This document shows, one piece after another, positions 1 to 8,187 of a stretch of 64,000 nt of DNA. The translations under genes were made by a program, and so were the position numbers. Each line of letters begins with the position of its first letter. Position 1 is the stretch's first letter. The notes under the pieces were generated by a model. That model worked only from the letters and a program-made list of their open reading frames with translations, did not search any database and was not told the origin of the DNA. This stretch comes from Geodermatophilus sp. DSM 45219 (GTDB lineage Bacteria > Actinomycetota > Actinomycetes > Mycobacteriales > Geodermatophilaceae): assembly GCF_900104025.1 (NCBI RefSeq), contig NZ_FNIQ01000003.1:1-64000 (forward strand), in the 5' to 3' direction.

Positions 1-229
1 TCATCTTCGAGACGCGCATCATGCTGGCGACCTCGGCGACCGTCAGGAAGGTGACGGCGGCGCGGGGGGCGGGGACCGGCGGGCGGCCGACGGGCATGGC
101 GGCCGGGTGCTGCGGCGGGACCGGGCGGGCCATCGTGGCGGCCTGGATCGGCCGGCCGACGGGGCGCGGGCCGGGGACGCCCGGGCGGGCGTAGGCGGCG
201 GCGGGGATCGTGCGCTGCTGCATGGTCAT
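1..229 (-). CDS. Helix-turn-helix (excisionase/BldC-like) DNA-binding protein, C-terminus outside the window
   Basis: Only the first 76 codons are present. Residues 1-55 are a Pro/Ala/Arg-rich disordered leader. The last visible stretch (FLTVAEVASMMRVSKM) is the start of an excisionase/MerR-type helix-turn-helix of the kind that continues into TVYRLVHSGELPA-like sequence in relatives. ATG at 229 has GGAG 8 nt upstream; a second ATG at 223 is possible. It lies downstream of proC, as the small HTH gene Rv0500A does in M. tuberculosis, which supports the assignment. The 251 bp between it and proC is less GC-rich than its surroundings and probably holds its promoter and a long leader; I see no gene there. 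Its role is likely transcriptional regulation; targets are unknown. Confidence 0.8.
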   Translation of the reverse strand, partial: MTMQQRTIPAAAYARPGVPGPRPVGRPIQAATMARPVPPQHPAAMPVGRPPVPAPRAAVTFLTVAEVASMMRVSKM

Positions 230-480
230 CTCTTCATCTCCGGACCTAGCACGCGTCGGGCGTCGGCTTCCCCACCGACTACGGGGCACGCACGTGCTGA
301 TACAGAGAGTAGGGGGACCTGCGTGACAGAAGCGATGGAAGAAACGAACAGGGGGAACGGTCCGTCCTGGGCAGATCTGTACCTAAAGGCCCTCGTCGAC
401 ATGTCGTCGGGCGCGTCGTGGACGACACGTCCCGAATCGGTCACGGAAAGTCGATACGTCGACGCTCCGTCGCGATACCG

Positions 481-1305
481 TCACCGGTCCTGCGCGGCCC
501 GCCCCAGTTCCACCGAGCGAGCGTGCGCCGCCTCGATCGCCGCGATGAGCGCCGCCCGGACGCTGTGCCGCTCCAGCTCCCGGATGGCCGCGATCGTCGT
601 CCCGCCGGGGCTGGTGACCGCCTCGCGCAGCTGGACCGGGTGCTCGCCGGAGTCCCGCAGCATGACCGCCGAGCCCAGCGCGGTCTGCACGATCAGGTCG
701 GCGGCCAGGTCCCGCGGCAGGCCCAGCAGGATCCCGGCGTCGACCATCGCCTCCACCAGGTAGAAGAAGTAGGCCGGCCCGCTGCCCGACAGCGCCGTGA
801 CGGCGTCCTGCTGGGCCTCCGGCACCCGCCGCACCCGACCCACGGCGGCCAGCAGCGCCTCCGCCTCGTCGAGGTGCCCTTCGTCGGCGTGCGCCCCGGC
901 CGACAGCACGCTCATCCCCTCGTCGACCAGCGCCGGGGTGTTCGGCATGACCCGGACGACGGGGACCCCGTCGGGCAGCGCCGCCTCGATCGTCGAGGTG
1001 GGGACCCCGGCCGCCACCGACACGACCATGTGTCCGGCGTCCACCGAACCCGCCAGCAGCCCGAGCAGCGTGCCGATGTCCTGCGGCTTGACCGCGAGCA
1101 GCAGCACCCGCGCCCGCGCGGCGGCCTCGGCCAGGCCCACCACCGGGACGCCGTACCGCGAGGCCAGCTCGGCCGCCCGCTCGGGGTGGCGCTCGCAGAC
1201 CACGATCCCCTCCGGCCCGCTGCGGCGGACGAGCCCTGAGAGCAGCGCCTCGCCGATCTTCCCGCCGCCGACGATGGCCAGCCCGGACCGGCCGCCGGCG
1301 CTCAC
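481..1305 (-). CDS. proC: Pyrroline-5-carboxylate reductase
   Basis: Last step of proline synthesis: NAD(P)H reduction of 1-pyrroline-5-carboxylate to L-proline in the cytosol. The 274-residue product has the N-terminal Rossmann motif (IVGGGKIGEALLSG), the ALSGSGPAYFF segment and the C-terminal EAVTSPGGTT signature that binds substrate and helps dimerisation, at the family's usual length. GTG at 1305 is chosen because GGGAGG lies just upstream and the family starts about eight residues before the Rossmann strand; a longer in-frame extension to 1389 has no homology. The start overlaps the stop of the upstream fragment gene (GTGA), so translation is probably coupled. Confidence 0.95.
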   Translation of the reverse strand: MSAGGRSGLAIVGGGKIGEALLSGLVRRSGPEGIVVCERHPERAAELASRYGVPVVGLAEAAARARVLLLAVKPQDIGTLLGLLAGSVDAGHMVVSVAAGVPTSTIEAALPDGVPVVRVMPNTPALVDEGMSVLSAGAHADEGHLDEAEALLAAVGRVRRVPEAQQDAVTALSGSGPAYFFYLVEAMVDAGILLGLPRDLAADLIVQTALGSAVMLRDSGEHPVQLREAVTSPGGTTIAAIRELERHSVRAALIAAIEAAHARSVELGRAAQDR

Positions 1306-1595
1306 GACCTGCCTCCCGAGCGCAGGACGACCCGCACCCGGTACCCGCCGGCCACCAGCCGGCGCTGCTGCTCCCTGCGGACCTGCCACGGCATGACGTA
1401 CTCCCAGCTGTCGGGGTCCCGGTCGCTCCAGGCGGCACGCTCGCCCGCGATGGCGACCAGCCGCGGGTCGGTGGTGCCGACGGCCGCGGCCAGGTCGTCC
1501 ACCGCGGCAGGGGTGCCCTCGAGCGCCACCCCCAGCCCGGCGCCGGCCGCCCTGCGGGCCACCCCGGTCGCCGCGGCGCCGAGCAGGCGGCGCAC
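1302..1595 (-). pseudogene. Proline dehydrogenase-like C-terminal fragment, truncated at both ends
   Basis: The 97-residue frame resembles the last quarter of monofunctional proline dehydrogenase: TTDPRLVAIAGERAA, DSWEYVMPWQVRREQQ and LVAGGYRVRV correspond to the DPRxVAIA, DSYEYQMLYG and GYxVRVYVPYG blocks of the flavin barrel. The roughly 200 residues that form most of the barrel are missing, and so is the final segment after VRV. It cannot be a working flavoenzyme as seen. GTG at 1595 is the first plausible in-frame start but has no Shine-Dalgarno site. Its TGA overlaps the proC start (GTGA), so the junction has been kept even though the gene is eroded. Alternative: a short diverged protein of unrelated function. 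Confidence 0.5.
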
Positions 1596-1676
1596 GGGGG
1601 TGTGATCTGCGCGCGCACGGCCCGAACCTAGTGCTCGGCGGGTGTGTCCTCGCCGGGGCGGGGTAGCCGCCGCCAC

Positions 1677-2243
1677 ATGGCAGGAGAACTGGACGGGATG
1701 AGGGTGGCGGTCCTCGCGACCGACGGCGTCGAGCAGGTCGAGCTCGACCGGCCGTGGCAGGCGCTCGAGGAGGCCGGCGCGCTGCCGGAGCTCGTGTCGC
1801 TCGAGGCCGGGGAGATCACCGCCTACGACCACATCGACAAGGGCGGCAGCAGGAAGGTCGACGCGGTGGTCGGCTCGGCCGACCCCGACGACTACGGCGC
1901 GCTGGTGCTCCCCGGCGGCGTCATCAACGGCGACTTCGTGCGCGCCGACGCCGACGCGGTGGCCTTCGTCAAGGCGTTCTTCGAGGCGGGCAAGCCGGTG
2001 GCCGCGATCTGCCACGCCCCCTGGGTGCTGGCCGAGGCCGACGTCGTCCGCGGGCGCCGGATGACCTCCTGGCCGTCGCTGCAGACCGACCTGCGCAACG
2101 CCGGCGCGACGTGGGTCGACGAGGAGGTCGTCGTCGACGGCAACCTGGTCACCAGCCGCAAGCCCGACGACCTCGACGCGTTCGGCGCCGCGATCGTCGA
2201 GCAGTTCGCCGCGGCGGACACAGCGGAGGACGAGGAGAACTGA
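1677..2243 (+). CDS. DJ-1/PfpI family (type 1 glutamine amidotransferase-like) protein
   Basis: The 188-residue product belongs to the PfpI/Hsp31 branch of the DJ-1 superfamily. The opening (MRVAVLATDGVEQVEL) is the first beta strand, and the nucleophile elbow AAICHAPWVLAEA carries the conserved Cys-His pair. Members are glyoxalase/deglycase-like or protease-like stress proteins; the sequence alone does not decide which. ATG 1677 (MAGELDG) fits the family's usual N-terminus, although ATG 1698 is also possible. It is divergent from the proC pair and convergent with the membrane-protein gene downstream, with a hairpin between them. Confidence 0.85.
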   Translation: MAGELDGMRVAVLATDGVEQVELDRPWQALEEAGALPELVSLEAGEITAYDHIDKGGSRKVDAVVGSADPDDYGALVLPGGVINGDFVRADADAVAFVKAFFEAGKPVAAICHAPWVLAEADVVRGRRMTSWPSLQTDLRNAGATWVDEEVVVDGNLVTSRKPDDLDAFGAAIVEQFAAADTAEDEEN

Positions 2244-2250
2244 CGCGGGT

Positions 2251-2305
2251 GGCCCCTCTGCAGGGCCCCACCGCGAGCCTGCGAGTGACGGGGGCAGAGG
2301 GGTCC
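2251..2305. terminator. Bidirectional hairpin, repeat family copy A
   Basis: The arms GGCCCCTCTGC and GCAGAGGGGTCC pair almost perfectly around a loop region containing cgcGAGCctgcGAG. It lies between two convergent genes and matches seven other copies in the window, so it is both a likely terminator and a member of a dispersed repeat family. Confidence 0.75.
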
Positions 2306-2309
2306 TGTC

Positions 2310-3119
2310 TCAGCCCGTGGAGAGCAGGCCGGCGGCGGGCGCGATGGTGAGCAGCGTCCCGGCGAAGACGAGGACCGTCACCAGGCGCACGCCGGCCGGC
2401 TCCCGGTCCTGGCGCTGCCGCCACGCCGACACGCCACCGACCAGCCCGGCGACGGCGAGCGGGGCCAGCAGCACCGCCAGGTAGGGCAGCTGCTGCCACA
2501 GCACGGTGAACAGGAAGTAGATGCCGACGCCGGCGGCCAGCGCGAGGACCAGCTCGCCGCCGAAGCGCAGCCAGGCGAGGGCGCCCTCGCGAGGTGCCAG
2601 GCCCTCGTCCCCGAGCAACGGCGGGTCGTCGGTGCGGACGACGGGGATCGGGCCGGTCCGGGGCCCGGCGTCGGTCGACGCCGCATCGGCGCGGGGTGCC
2701 CGCTCCCGGGGCGCCCGCTCGCGCGCCGTCCCCTCCCGGGACCGGCGCTCCGGCGGGGCGTCACCGGACGCGGCGGCCGCACCGGGGACTCCGGGCTTGC
2801 GGGAGGGGCGCAGGCCGGGGATCGCCGCGGTCGAGGGCTCGGGCGCCCGGCGGGCCCGGCGGTCGGGGACCGGGGTGTGCGGGCCGGTGTCCCCGGCGCG
2901 GTCGCTGGCCCGCCGTCCGAACTCCGGCCGATCGGCCACGCGGCCGGTGTCGCCCGTGCCGCGCTGCCGGACGCCGGTGTCCTCCAGCTCGTCGCCCCGG
3001 CGGCGCCGGCCGCGGGTCGGCGACTCGACCCCCGCCTCGCGCAGGATGTCGGCCAGCGGCCGGCCGCCGGTCTCCGGGTCGCGGCGCCCCTCGCCGCGGC
3101 TGCCGGGCGGAGTGCTCAT
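2310..3119 (-). CDS. Membrane protein with long disordered N-terminus (Rv0497-like position)
   Basis: 269 residues. Residues 1-180 are charged and low in complexity (Arg, Glu, Pro, Asp), with no folded domain that I recognise apart from a conserved-looking start (RPLADILREAGVESPTRGRRRR). Three hydrophobic segments follow near residues 190-265, so the protein is anchored in the membrane with a long cytoplasmic tail. Its ATG overlaps the ppx stop (ATGA), giving coupled translation. The same pairing of an exopolyphosphatase gene with a proline-rich membrane protein exists in mycobacteria (Rv0496-Rv0497). Function unknown. Confidence 0.8.
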   Translation of the reverse strand: MSTPPGSRGEGRRDPETGGRPLADILREAGVESPTRGRRRRGDELEDTGVRQRGTGDTGRVADRPEFGRRASDRAGDTGPHTPVPDRRARRAPEPSTAAIPGLRPSRKPGVPGAAAASGDAPPERRSREGTARERAPRERAPRADAASTDAGPRTGPIPVVRTDDPPLLGDEGLAPREGALAWLRFGGELVLALAAGVGIYFLFTVLWQQLPYLAVLLAPLAVAGLVGGVSAWRQRQDREPAGVRLVTVLVFAGTLLTIAPAAGLLSTG

Positions 3120-4063
3120 CTCTCGTCCTCCAACGAGTCCAGTCGCCGGAGGATGACGCCCTCCCGCAGCGCCCACGGGCAGATCCGGACGGACGGTACG
3201 TCCAGCGCCCGCATCGCGGCCCGCGCCACGACGGCGCCCCCGGGGATCTGGTGCGCGCGGTCGGGCGACACGCCCTGCAGCTCGGCCAGCGCCGAGGACT
3301 CGATGCGGGCGACGAAGCCCAGCAGCTGCCCGAGCCCGTCGAGGGTCAGCTGCCGGGGCGCCCGCAGCCCCGCCGAGTACGGCGCGGCGCCGGTGAGCCG
3401 GGCCAGGGTCCGGAAGGTCTTGGAGGTGGCGGCCACGAGGTCCGGCGGCCCGCCGCCGAGCAGCTTCTTCGCCGCCGGCTTCAGCAGGTCCGCGGCGTGC
3501 TCGTCCAGCTCGGCGAGGGCCTCCAGGTCCGGGCGCCCGCCGGTGCGCGCCGCGGGCAGGAAGCGCCTGGTCATCCGGCCGGCCCCGAGCGGGAGCGACA
3601 GGGCGACGTCGGGGTCCTCGTCGAGCCCGCTGGCCAGCTCCAGCGACCCGCCGCCGATGTCGAGCACGAGCAGCCGCCCGGCGCTCCACCCGAACCACCG
3701 GCGGACGGCGAGGAAGGTCAGCCGCGCCTCCTCCTCGCCGCTGGTCACGTGCAGCTGCACGCCGGTCCGCTCCCGGACCCGCTCCAGCACCTCCAGGCCG
3801 TTGCGGGCCTCGCGGATGGCGGAGGTGACCAGGGCCAGCACCTCGTCGCAGCCCTGCTTCTCGGCCTGCTCGCACGCCTTGCGCACCGCCTTGAGCAGCG
3901 CCTTCTCGCCGTCCTTGGACAGCAGGTCGTCGTCGCCGACGTGCTCGGCCAGCCGCAGCAGCCACCGGTCGTCGTGCTGCGGCGTGGGATGGGCACCGCG
4001 GTGGGCGTCGACCACGAGCAGGTGCACGGTGTTCGAGCCGACGTCCAGCACCCCGAGCCTCAT
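3116..4063 (-). CDS. ppx: Ppx/GppA family exopolyphosphatase
   Basis: Hydrolyses terminal phosphate from polyphosphate (Ppx) or pppGpp (GppA); the short actinobacterial form (315 residues, no C-terminal HD domain) resembles M. tuberculosis Rv0496. Visible are the ASKHA phosphate-1 loop (LGVLDVGSNTVHLLV) and the phosphate-2 loop (LLVLDIGGGSLEL), plus a conserved IPGGAVVARAAMRALD stretch near the end. ATG 4063 follows a -10-like CAGACT by 6 nt with no Shine-Dalgarno site, suggesting a leaderless message. It is the first gene of a two-gene unit with the membrane protein, and is divergent from the cysteine-rich protein gene. Confidence 0.92.
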   Translation of the reverse strand: MRLGVLDVGSNTVHLLVVDAHRGAHPTPQHDDRWLLRLAEHVGDDDLLSKDGEKALLKAVRKACEQAEKQGCDEVLALVTSAIREARNGLEVLERVRERTGVQLHVTSGEEEARLTFLAVRRWFGWSAGRLLVLDIGGGSLELASGLDEDPDVALSLPLGAGRMTRRFLPAARTGGRPDLEALAELDEHAADLLKPAAKKLLGGGPPDLVAATSKTFRTLARLTGAAPYSAGLRAPRQLTLDGLGQLLGFVARIESSALAELQGVSPDRAHQIPGGAVVARAAMRALDVPSVRICPWALREGVILRRLDSLEDER

Positions 4064-4135
4064 GCGGTCAGTCTGCCGGTCGGCGTCCGCGCAGGTTGAT
4101 CCGGTGGGCGGCCCGGGGCCACCTAGGCTGGGGCG
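4064..4135. promoter_or_regulatory. Divergent promoter region, ppx and cysteine-rich protein
   Basis: Only 72 bp separate the two divergent starts. On the plus strand TAGGCT (4124-4129) ends 6 nt before GTG 4136. On the minus strand CAGACT (4075-4070) ends 6 nt before ATG 4063. Neither start has a Shine-Dalgarno site, so both transcripts are predicted to be leaderless. Confidence 0.6.
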
Positions 4136-4936
4136 GTGCACGACGTCCCGCCCGAGGTGCCGCTGGACTTCGCCCGGGAGTGGGTCGAGTTCCCCGACCC
4201 GGCCGATGCCGGGCACGTCGTCCGGGCCGACCTGACCTGGCTCGCGTCGGCCTGGACCTGCGTCTTCGGGCGGGGCTGCGCCGGCGTCGTCGAGGGCCGC
4301 CCGGACGACGGCTGCTGCTCCCACGGCGCCTTCTTCGCCGACGAGGACGACCTCGCCCGCGTCACCGCCGCGGTCGGCGACCTCACCGACGAGGACTGGC
4401 AGCTCGCCCCCGTCGGCCGCGGCGCCTGGACCGAGGAGGACGACAGCGACGAGGACGGCGGCGTCCGCTCGCTGCGCACCCGGCTGGTCGACGGTGCCTG
4501 CGTCTTCCTCAACCGGCCCGGTTTCGCCGGCGGCACCGGCTGCGCGCTGCACCGGATGGCGCTGCGGGAGGACCTGCACCCGCTGCTCACCAAGCCCGAC
4601 GTGTGCTGGCAGCTGCCGGTGCGGCGGGAGCAGGAGCAGGTCGAGCGCCCCGACGGCACGAAGGTCCTGGTGTCGAGCATCGGCGAGTTCGACCGCCGCG
4701 GGTGGGGCCCGGGCGGGCACGACCTGCACTGGTGGTGCACCGGCTCCCCGGCCGCGCACGTCTCCGCCGAGCCGCTGGTGGTCACCTACGCCGGGGAGCT
4801 CACCGCCCTCCTGGGGACGGCGGCCTACACGGAGCTGCGCCGGCTGACCGAGGAGCGGCTCGACCGTGGCCTGGTCGCCCCGCACCCGGCCAGCCCGCCA
4901 CCCGTGCCGGTGACGCTGCACCGCCGTCGTCCCTGA
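4136..4936 (+). CDS. Conserved cysteine-rich hypothetical protein (possible metal/cluster binding)
   Basis: 266 residues without signal peptide or membrane segments. Cysteines are grouped: [11 protein letters not shown] near residue 41, GCCSHGAFF near 59, and [18 protein letters not shown] near 122-140. This spacing resembles DUF3109/YkgJ-type proteins, which are thought to hold a zinc or iron-sulfur site. An acidic linker ([10 protein letters not shown]) separates the first and second halves, and a Trp-rich segment ([11 protein letters not shown]) follows. GTG 4136 is chosen because a TAGGCT -10 lies exactly 6 nt upstream. Family is conserved in actinobacteria as far as I recognise; its biochemical role is not known. 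Confidence 0.8.
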   Translation: MHDVPPEVPLDFAREWVEFPDPADAGHVVRADLTWLASAWTCVFGRGCAGVVEGRPDDGCCSHGAFFADEDDLARVTAAVGDLTDEDWQLAPVGRGAWTEEDDSDEDGGVRSLRTRLVDGACVFLNRPGFAGGTGCALHRMALREDLHPLLTKPDVCWQLPVRREQEQVERPDGTKVLVSSIGEFDRRGWGPGGHDLHWWCTGSPAAHVSAEPLVVTYAGELTALLGTAAYTELRRLTEERLDRGLVAPHPASPPPVPVTLHRRRP

Positions 4937-5028
4937 TCGGACACCCGTCCGGGGGTGCAGGAGCACCGGGCGGTCACCGCGCGCCACTACCCTTCCCCGG
5001 ACGGGACGACGAGCGGACGGCGGGGACT

Positions 5029-7203
5029 GTGACCGAGGAGCGCGCGACGGCGGGCGGTCCCCCGGCCGGGGGACGGACCGCGGACGGAGCCGCGCGGCCC
5101 GACAACGCCTTCCTCGCCCTGGTCCGCATCCCGGTGTTCCGCCGGCTGTGGGCCGCGATCACCGTCTCCAGCCTCGGTGACTGGCTGGGTCTGCTCGCCA
5201 CCACGGCGATGGCCCAGCAGCTCACCCGCGACGAGTCCCTCGCGGTGCAGGGCGCCGCCATCTCCGGCGTCATCCTCACCCGGCTGCTCCCCGACCTGCT
5301 GCTGGGCCCGCTGGCCGGGGCGCTGGCCGACAAGCTGGACCGGCGGACGACGGTCGTCGTCGGCGAGCTGCTGGCGCTGGCGCTCTACCTCTCCATCGCG
5401 GTCACCTACGAGCTGACCTGGCTCTACGTCGCCCAGTTCCTCGTCGAGGCGGTCGGGTTGTTCACCAACCCCGCCAAGCAGGCGATGTGGGTGTCGATCG
5501 TGCCCCGCGAGCGGCTGGCCGTGGCCAACCAGGTGTCGCTGTTCTCCGTCTACGGCGCCGTCCCGGTCGCCGCCCTGGTGTTCGCGCTGCTGTCGACGGC
5601 CAGCCGGCTGGTCGGCGAGGGCGACGGCAACGAGGCGCAGACGGCGATCGTCGTGGCGCTGGTGTTCAACGCCGGCAGCTTCGGGGTCAGCGCCGTGACC
5701 GTGCTGTTCTCCCGGCGGCTCATCCCGGGCACCCCGGTCGACCGGGACGGCGGGCAGCGCAACGTGTTCTCGCTGGTCGTGGAGGGCGTGTCCTTCCTGC
5801 GCGGCCAGCCGTTCATGCGGGCGCTCTACGTCGGCGTCATCGGCGCGTTCGGCGCGGGCGGGCTGACCGTCGGCGTCGCCCAGCTCTACGTGGCCACGCT
5901 GCGCGCCGGTGCCGCCGGGTACTCGGTGGTGTTCGGCGTGGTCTTCACCGGCCTGGCCATCGGCATGCTGGCCGGCCCGCGGATCCTGCCCACGGTGCCG
6001 CGGCGCAGCGTCTTCACCCACGCCATCGGCCTGGCCGGGATCGCGCTGCTGGTGATGTCGGTGCTGCGCGACTTCGTGCTGGCCACCGCCGCGGCGTTCT
6101 GCGTGGGCCTGTTCGCCGGCGTCAGCTGGATCATCGGCTACACGCTGATCGGCTACGAGGTGGAGGACCGGCTGCGCGGCCGCGTCTTCGCCTTCGTCAT
6201 CTCCTCGGTGCGCGTCGTCCTGCTGCTCGCGGTGGCGGTCGGCCCGGGGCTGGCCGGGCTGCTGGGCACCCACGACGTCCGCCTGGGCGACCTGGTGCTC
6301 ACCCTCACCGGCCCGGGCCTGACCCTGCTGGTCGGCGGCGTCATCGCCCTGCTGGTCAGCGCCTACGCCACCCGGCAGGTGGTGCCGGCCCGGTCCCGCA
6401 CCCGCGTGCGCGACGTGCTGAAGCTGCTGTGGGGCCGCTCCGACCTGTTCTCGGCGGCCTCCAGCGGGGTCGGGCTGTTCGTCGTGGTCGAGGGGGCCGA
6501 CCGCGAGCTCACCCAGCGCTACGCCGCCGACCTCGCCCGGGTCCTGCGGGAGGAGAGCGGCCGCCCGGTCGAGGTGACCTCCGAGCCGAGCGACACCCAG
6601 CTGGGCCGGCAGGTCCGCGGCCTGCTGTTCCCGTCCCCACCGGACCCGGGCAGCACCCGGCCGGGGCCGGTCGACGACAGCGGCAGCCCGATCGGCGCGC
6701 ACACCGCCGCGCTGCTGGCCGCCGCCGACCGCGCCCAGCACGTCGCCACCGTGATCCGCCCGGCCCTCGAGGACCGGCGGGTGGTGGTCAACACCCACTA
6801 CGTCGACACCTCGATCGCCTTCCACGGCGCCGGGCAGGGCCTCGACGGCGACCGCATCTTCCGGACGTCGCTCTGGGCCACCCGCGGGCTGCTCCCCGAC
6901 CTCACCGTCGTCGTCGACTCACCGGTCACCGCCGCACCCTCCGGAGCGGACCCGGAGGCGGTGCGCCGCGCGTTCCTCGGCCTGGCCGAGGCCGCCCCGG
7001 ACCGCTACGTCGTCGTCCCCGGCGAGTTGCTGGACCCCGCCACGGGTGGCGGGCTGGTCTCCCCCGTCGTCCGCCGGCGGCTGGCCACCCTGGTGGCCAC
7101 CCGGTACCCGGGCGCCGGGAGCGCCGAGGCTCCGGCCGGGCCCGCGACGCCGGGCGCGGGGTCCACCGCCGCCGCGGAACGGGCGGGCCGCTCCGTAGGC
7201 TGA
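5029..7203 (+). CDS. MFS transporter fused to a degenerate thymidylate-kinase-like domain
   Basis: 724 residues. Residues ~25-455 are a 12-segment major facilitator of the multidrug/macrolide-efflux type, beginning VFRRLWAAITVSSLGDWLG. Residues ~480-700 align with dTMP kinase. The kinase P-loop should read like EGxDGSGKST, but here it is EGADRELTQ, and the DRY motif of the second catalytic block is THYVDTSIAFHGAGQGLD. The nucleotide-binding and catalytic residues are therefore missing while the fold markers remain. GTG 5029 has GGGG 4 nt upstream, and TACCCT at 4988 could be its -10. Such fusions are annotated in actinobacteria as bifunctional MFS/dTMP kinase; here the kinase half is probably a ligand-binding or regulatory module. 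Confidence 0.88.
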   Translation: MTEERATAGGPPAGGRTADGAARPDNAFLALVRIPVFRRLWAAITVSSLGDWLGLLATTAMAQQLTRDESLAVQGAAISGVILTRLLPDLLLGPLAGALADKLDRRTTVVVGELLALALYLSIAVTYELTWLYVAQFLVEAVGLFTNPAKQAMWVSIVPRERLAVANQVSLFSVYGAVPVAALVFALLSTASRLVGEGDGNEAQTAIVVALVFNAGSFGVSAVTVLFSRRLIPGTPVDRDGGQRNVFSLVVEGVSFLRGQPFMRALYVGVIGAFGAGGLTVGVAQLYVATLRAGAAGYSVVFGVVFTGLAIGMLAGPRILPTVPRRSVFTHAIGLAGIALLVMSVLRDFVLATAAAFCVGLFAGVSWIIGYTLIGYEVEDRLRGRVFAFVISSVRVVLLLAVAVGPGLAGLLGTHDVRLGDLVLTLTGPGLTLLVGGVIALLVSAYATRQVVPARSRTRVRDVLKLLWGRSDLFSAASSGVGLFVVVEGADRELTQRYAADLARVLREESGRPVEVTSEPSDTQLGRQVRGLLFPSPPDPGSTRPGPVDDSGSPIGAHTAALLAAADRAQHVATVIRPALEDRRVVVNTHYVDTSIAFHGAGQGLDGDRIFRTSLWATRGLLPDLTVVVDSPVTAAPSGADPEAVRRAFLGLAEAAPDRYVVVPGELLDPATGGGLVSPVVRRRLATLVATRYPGAGSAEAPAGPATPGAGSTAAAERAGRSVG

Positions 7204-7207
7204 CCCG

Positions 7208-8074
7208 GTGACAGAGCTCGCGCGCTGGACGGCCGGGGACACCGAGGACGTCGTCTGCTGCCTGTGCCGGGTGCCCGGCACGCTGGTGCACGACCTCGCC
7301 CCCTTCGGGGTGGTCCGCTGCCCGCAGTGCGAGCTGGTGTTCGTCAGCCCGCGGCTGCGCCCCGAGGCCCTGCAGCGGCTCTACGACGACGCGGGCTACT
7401 TCGAGGGCGGGGTCTACGGCACCGCCGTGTCCCGCAGGGCCGCCGACTCCGACGACGGCGGCGGCGCCCCGTCCGCCGAGGGGCGGCTGTCCCCCGCGAT
7501 GCTGCTGCAGCGCACCTGGACCGCGGGCCGGCTCGCGCTCGTCGACCGCGAGCGCGGCGCCCCGGCGGGCGGGCGGCTGCTCGAGGTCGGCGCCGGCTAC
7601 GGCCTGTTCCTCGCCGCGGCGCGGTCCGCCGGCTGGACGACGTCGGGCGTCGAGCTCTCCCGCACCGGCGCGAAGCACGCGCAGGACACCCTGGGCCTGG
7701 ACGTCTTCTGCGGTCAGCTCGAGGATGCGCCGCTGGAGGCCGGCTTCGACGTCGTCTGCGCCTGGGACACCGTCGAGCACGTGCCCGACCCGCTGTCGTT
7801 CTGGCGGTCGGTGCGCTCGCTGGTCGCCGACGACGGCGTCGTGCTGTTCTCGACGCCCTACGTCTCCTCGCTGCCCGCGCGGCTGCTCGGCACCCGCTGG
7901 TGGACGCTCAAGCCGACCGAGCACATCTGGCACTTCACCCCGCGCACCCACGCGCTGCTGCTGGCCCGCGCCGGGCTGGCGCTCACCCGGGTGGTGCGCA
8001 GCCCGCTGGCGCCGGCCAACGCCGGGCGGCTGGACTCACTGGTCGGCGTCGCCCGCCCCATCCCGAACAGCTAG
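7208..8074 (+). CDS. Class I SAM-dependent methyltransferase with N-terminal zinc ribbon
   Basis: 288 residues. The N-terminus carries two Cys pairs (CCLCRVPG and CPQCEL, residues ~18-45), which form a zinc-ribbon-like knuckle. The methyltransferase fold follows: motif I LLEVGAGYGLFLAAAR near residue 122, an acidic residue ending strand 2, and CAWDTVEHVPDP (motif II/III). This layout is that of Methyltransf_23-type enzymes, often acting on sugars or polyketide-like metabolites; the acceptor is unknown. The start GTG 7208 lies 6 nt after TAGGCT, so it has its own leaderless promoter even though the MFS gene ends only 4 nt upstream. A short hairpin follows the stop. Confidence 0.88.
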   Translation: MTELARWTAGDTEDVVCCLCRVPGTLVHDLAPFGVVRCPQCELVFVSPRLRPEALQRLYDDAGYFEGGVYGTAVSRRAADSDDGGGAPSAEGRLSPAMLLQRTWTAGRLALVDRERGAPAGGRLLEVGAGYGLFLAAARSAGWTTSGVELSRTGAKHAQDTLGLDVFCGQLEDAPLEAGFDVVCAWDTVEHVPDPLSFWRSVRSLVADDGVVLFSTPYVSSLPARLLGTRWWTLKPTEHIWHFTPRTHALLLARAGLALTRVVRSPLAPANAGRLDSLVGVARPIPNS

Positions 8075-8129
8075 CCGACCCGTTCCCGGGGGGATGCGGG
8101 CCGGCGGCGTTCCCGCGGGGACGCCCCCT

Positions 8130-8148
8130 CGAGGCGCGAGCCGCCTCG
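8130..8148. terminator. Short hairpin after the methyltransferase gene
   Basis: CGAGGCG-cgagc-CGCCTCG is a perfect 7-bp stem with a 5-nt loop, between two convergent genes. The loop contains the same GAGC core as the window's larger hairpin family, so it may be a decayed relative. Confidence 0.5.
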
Positions 8149-8187
8149 GAACAGGTCGTCCGGCCCGACCGCGGCCTCTCCTGCGTG

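Noticed and set aside
383-1618. Large minus-strand frame over proC
   Set aside because: It is a +1 shadow of proC and the fragment gene, of Arg/Gly/Ala composition; the recognisable ProC motifs lie in the neighbouring frame.
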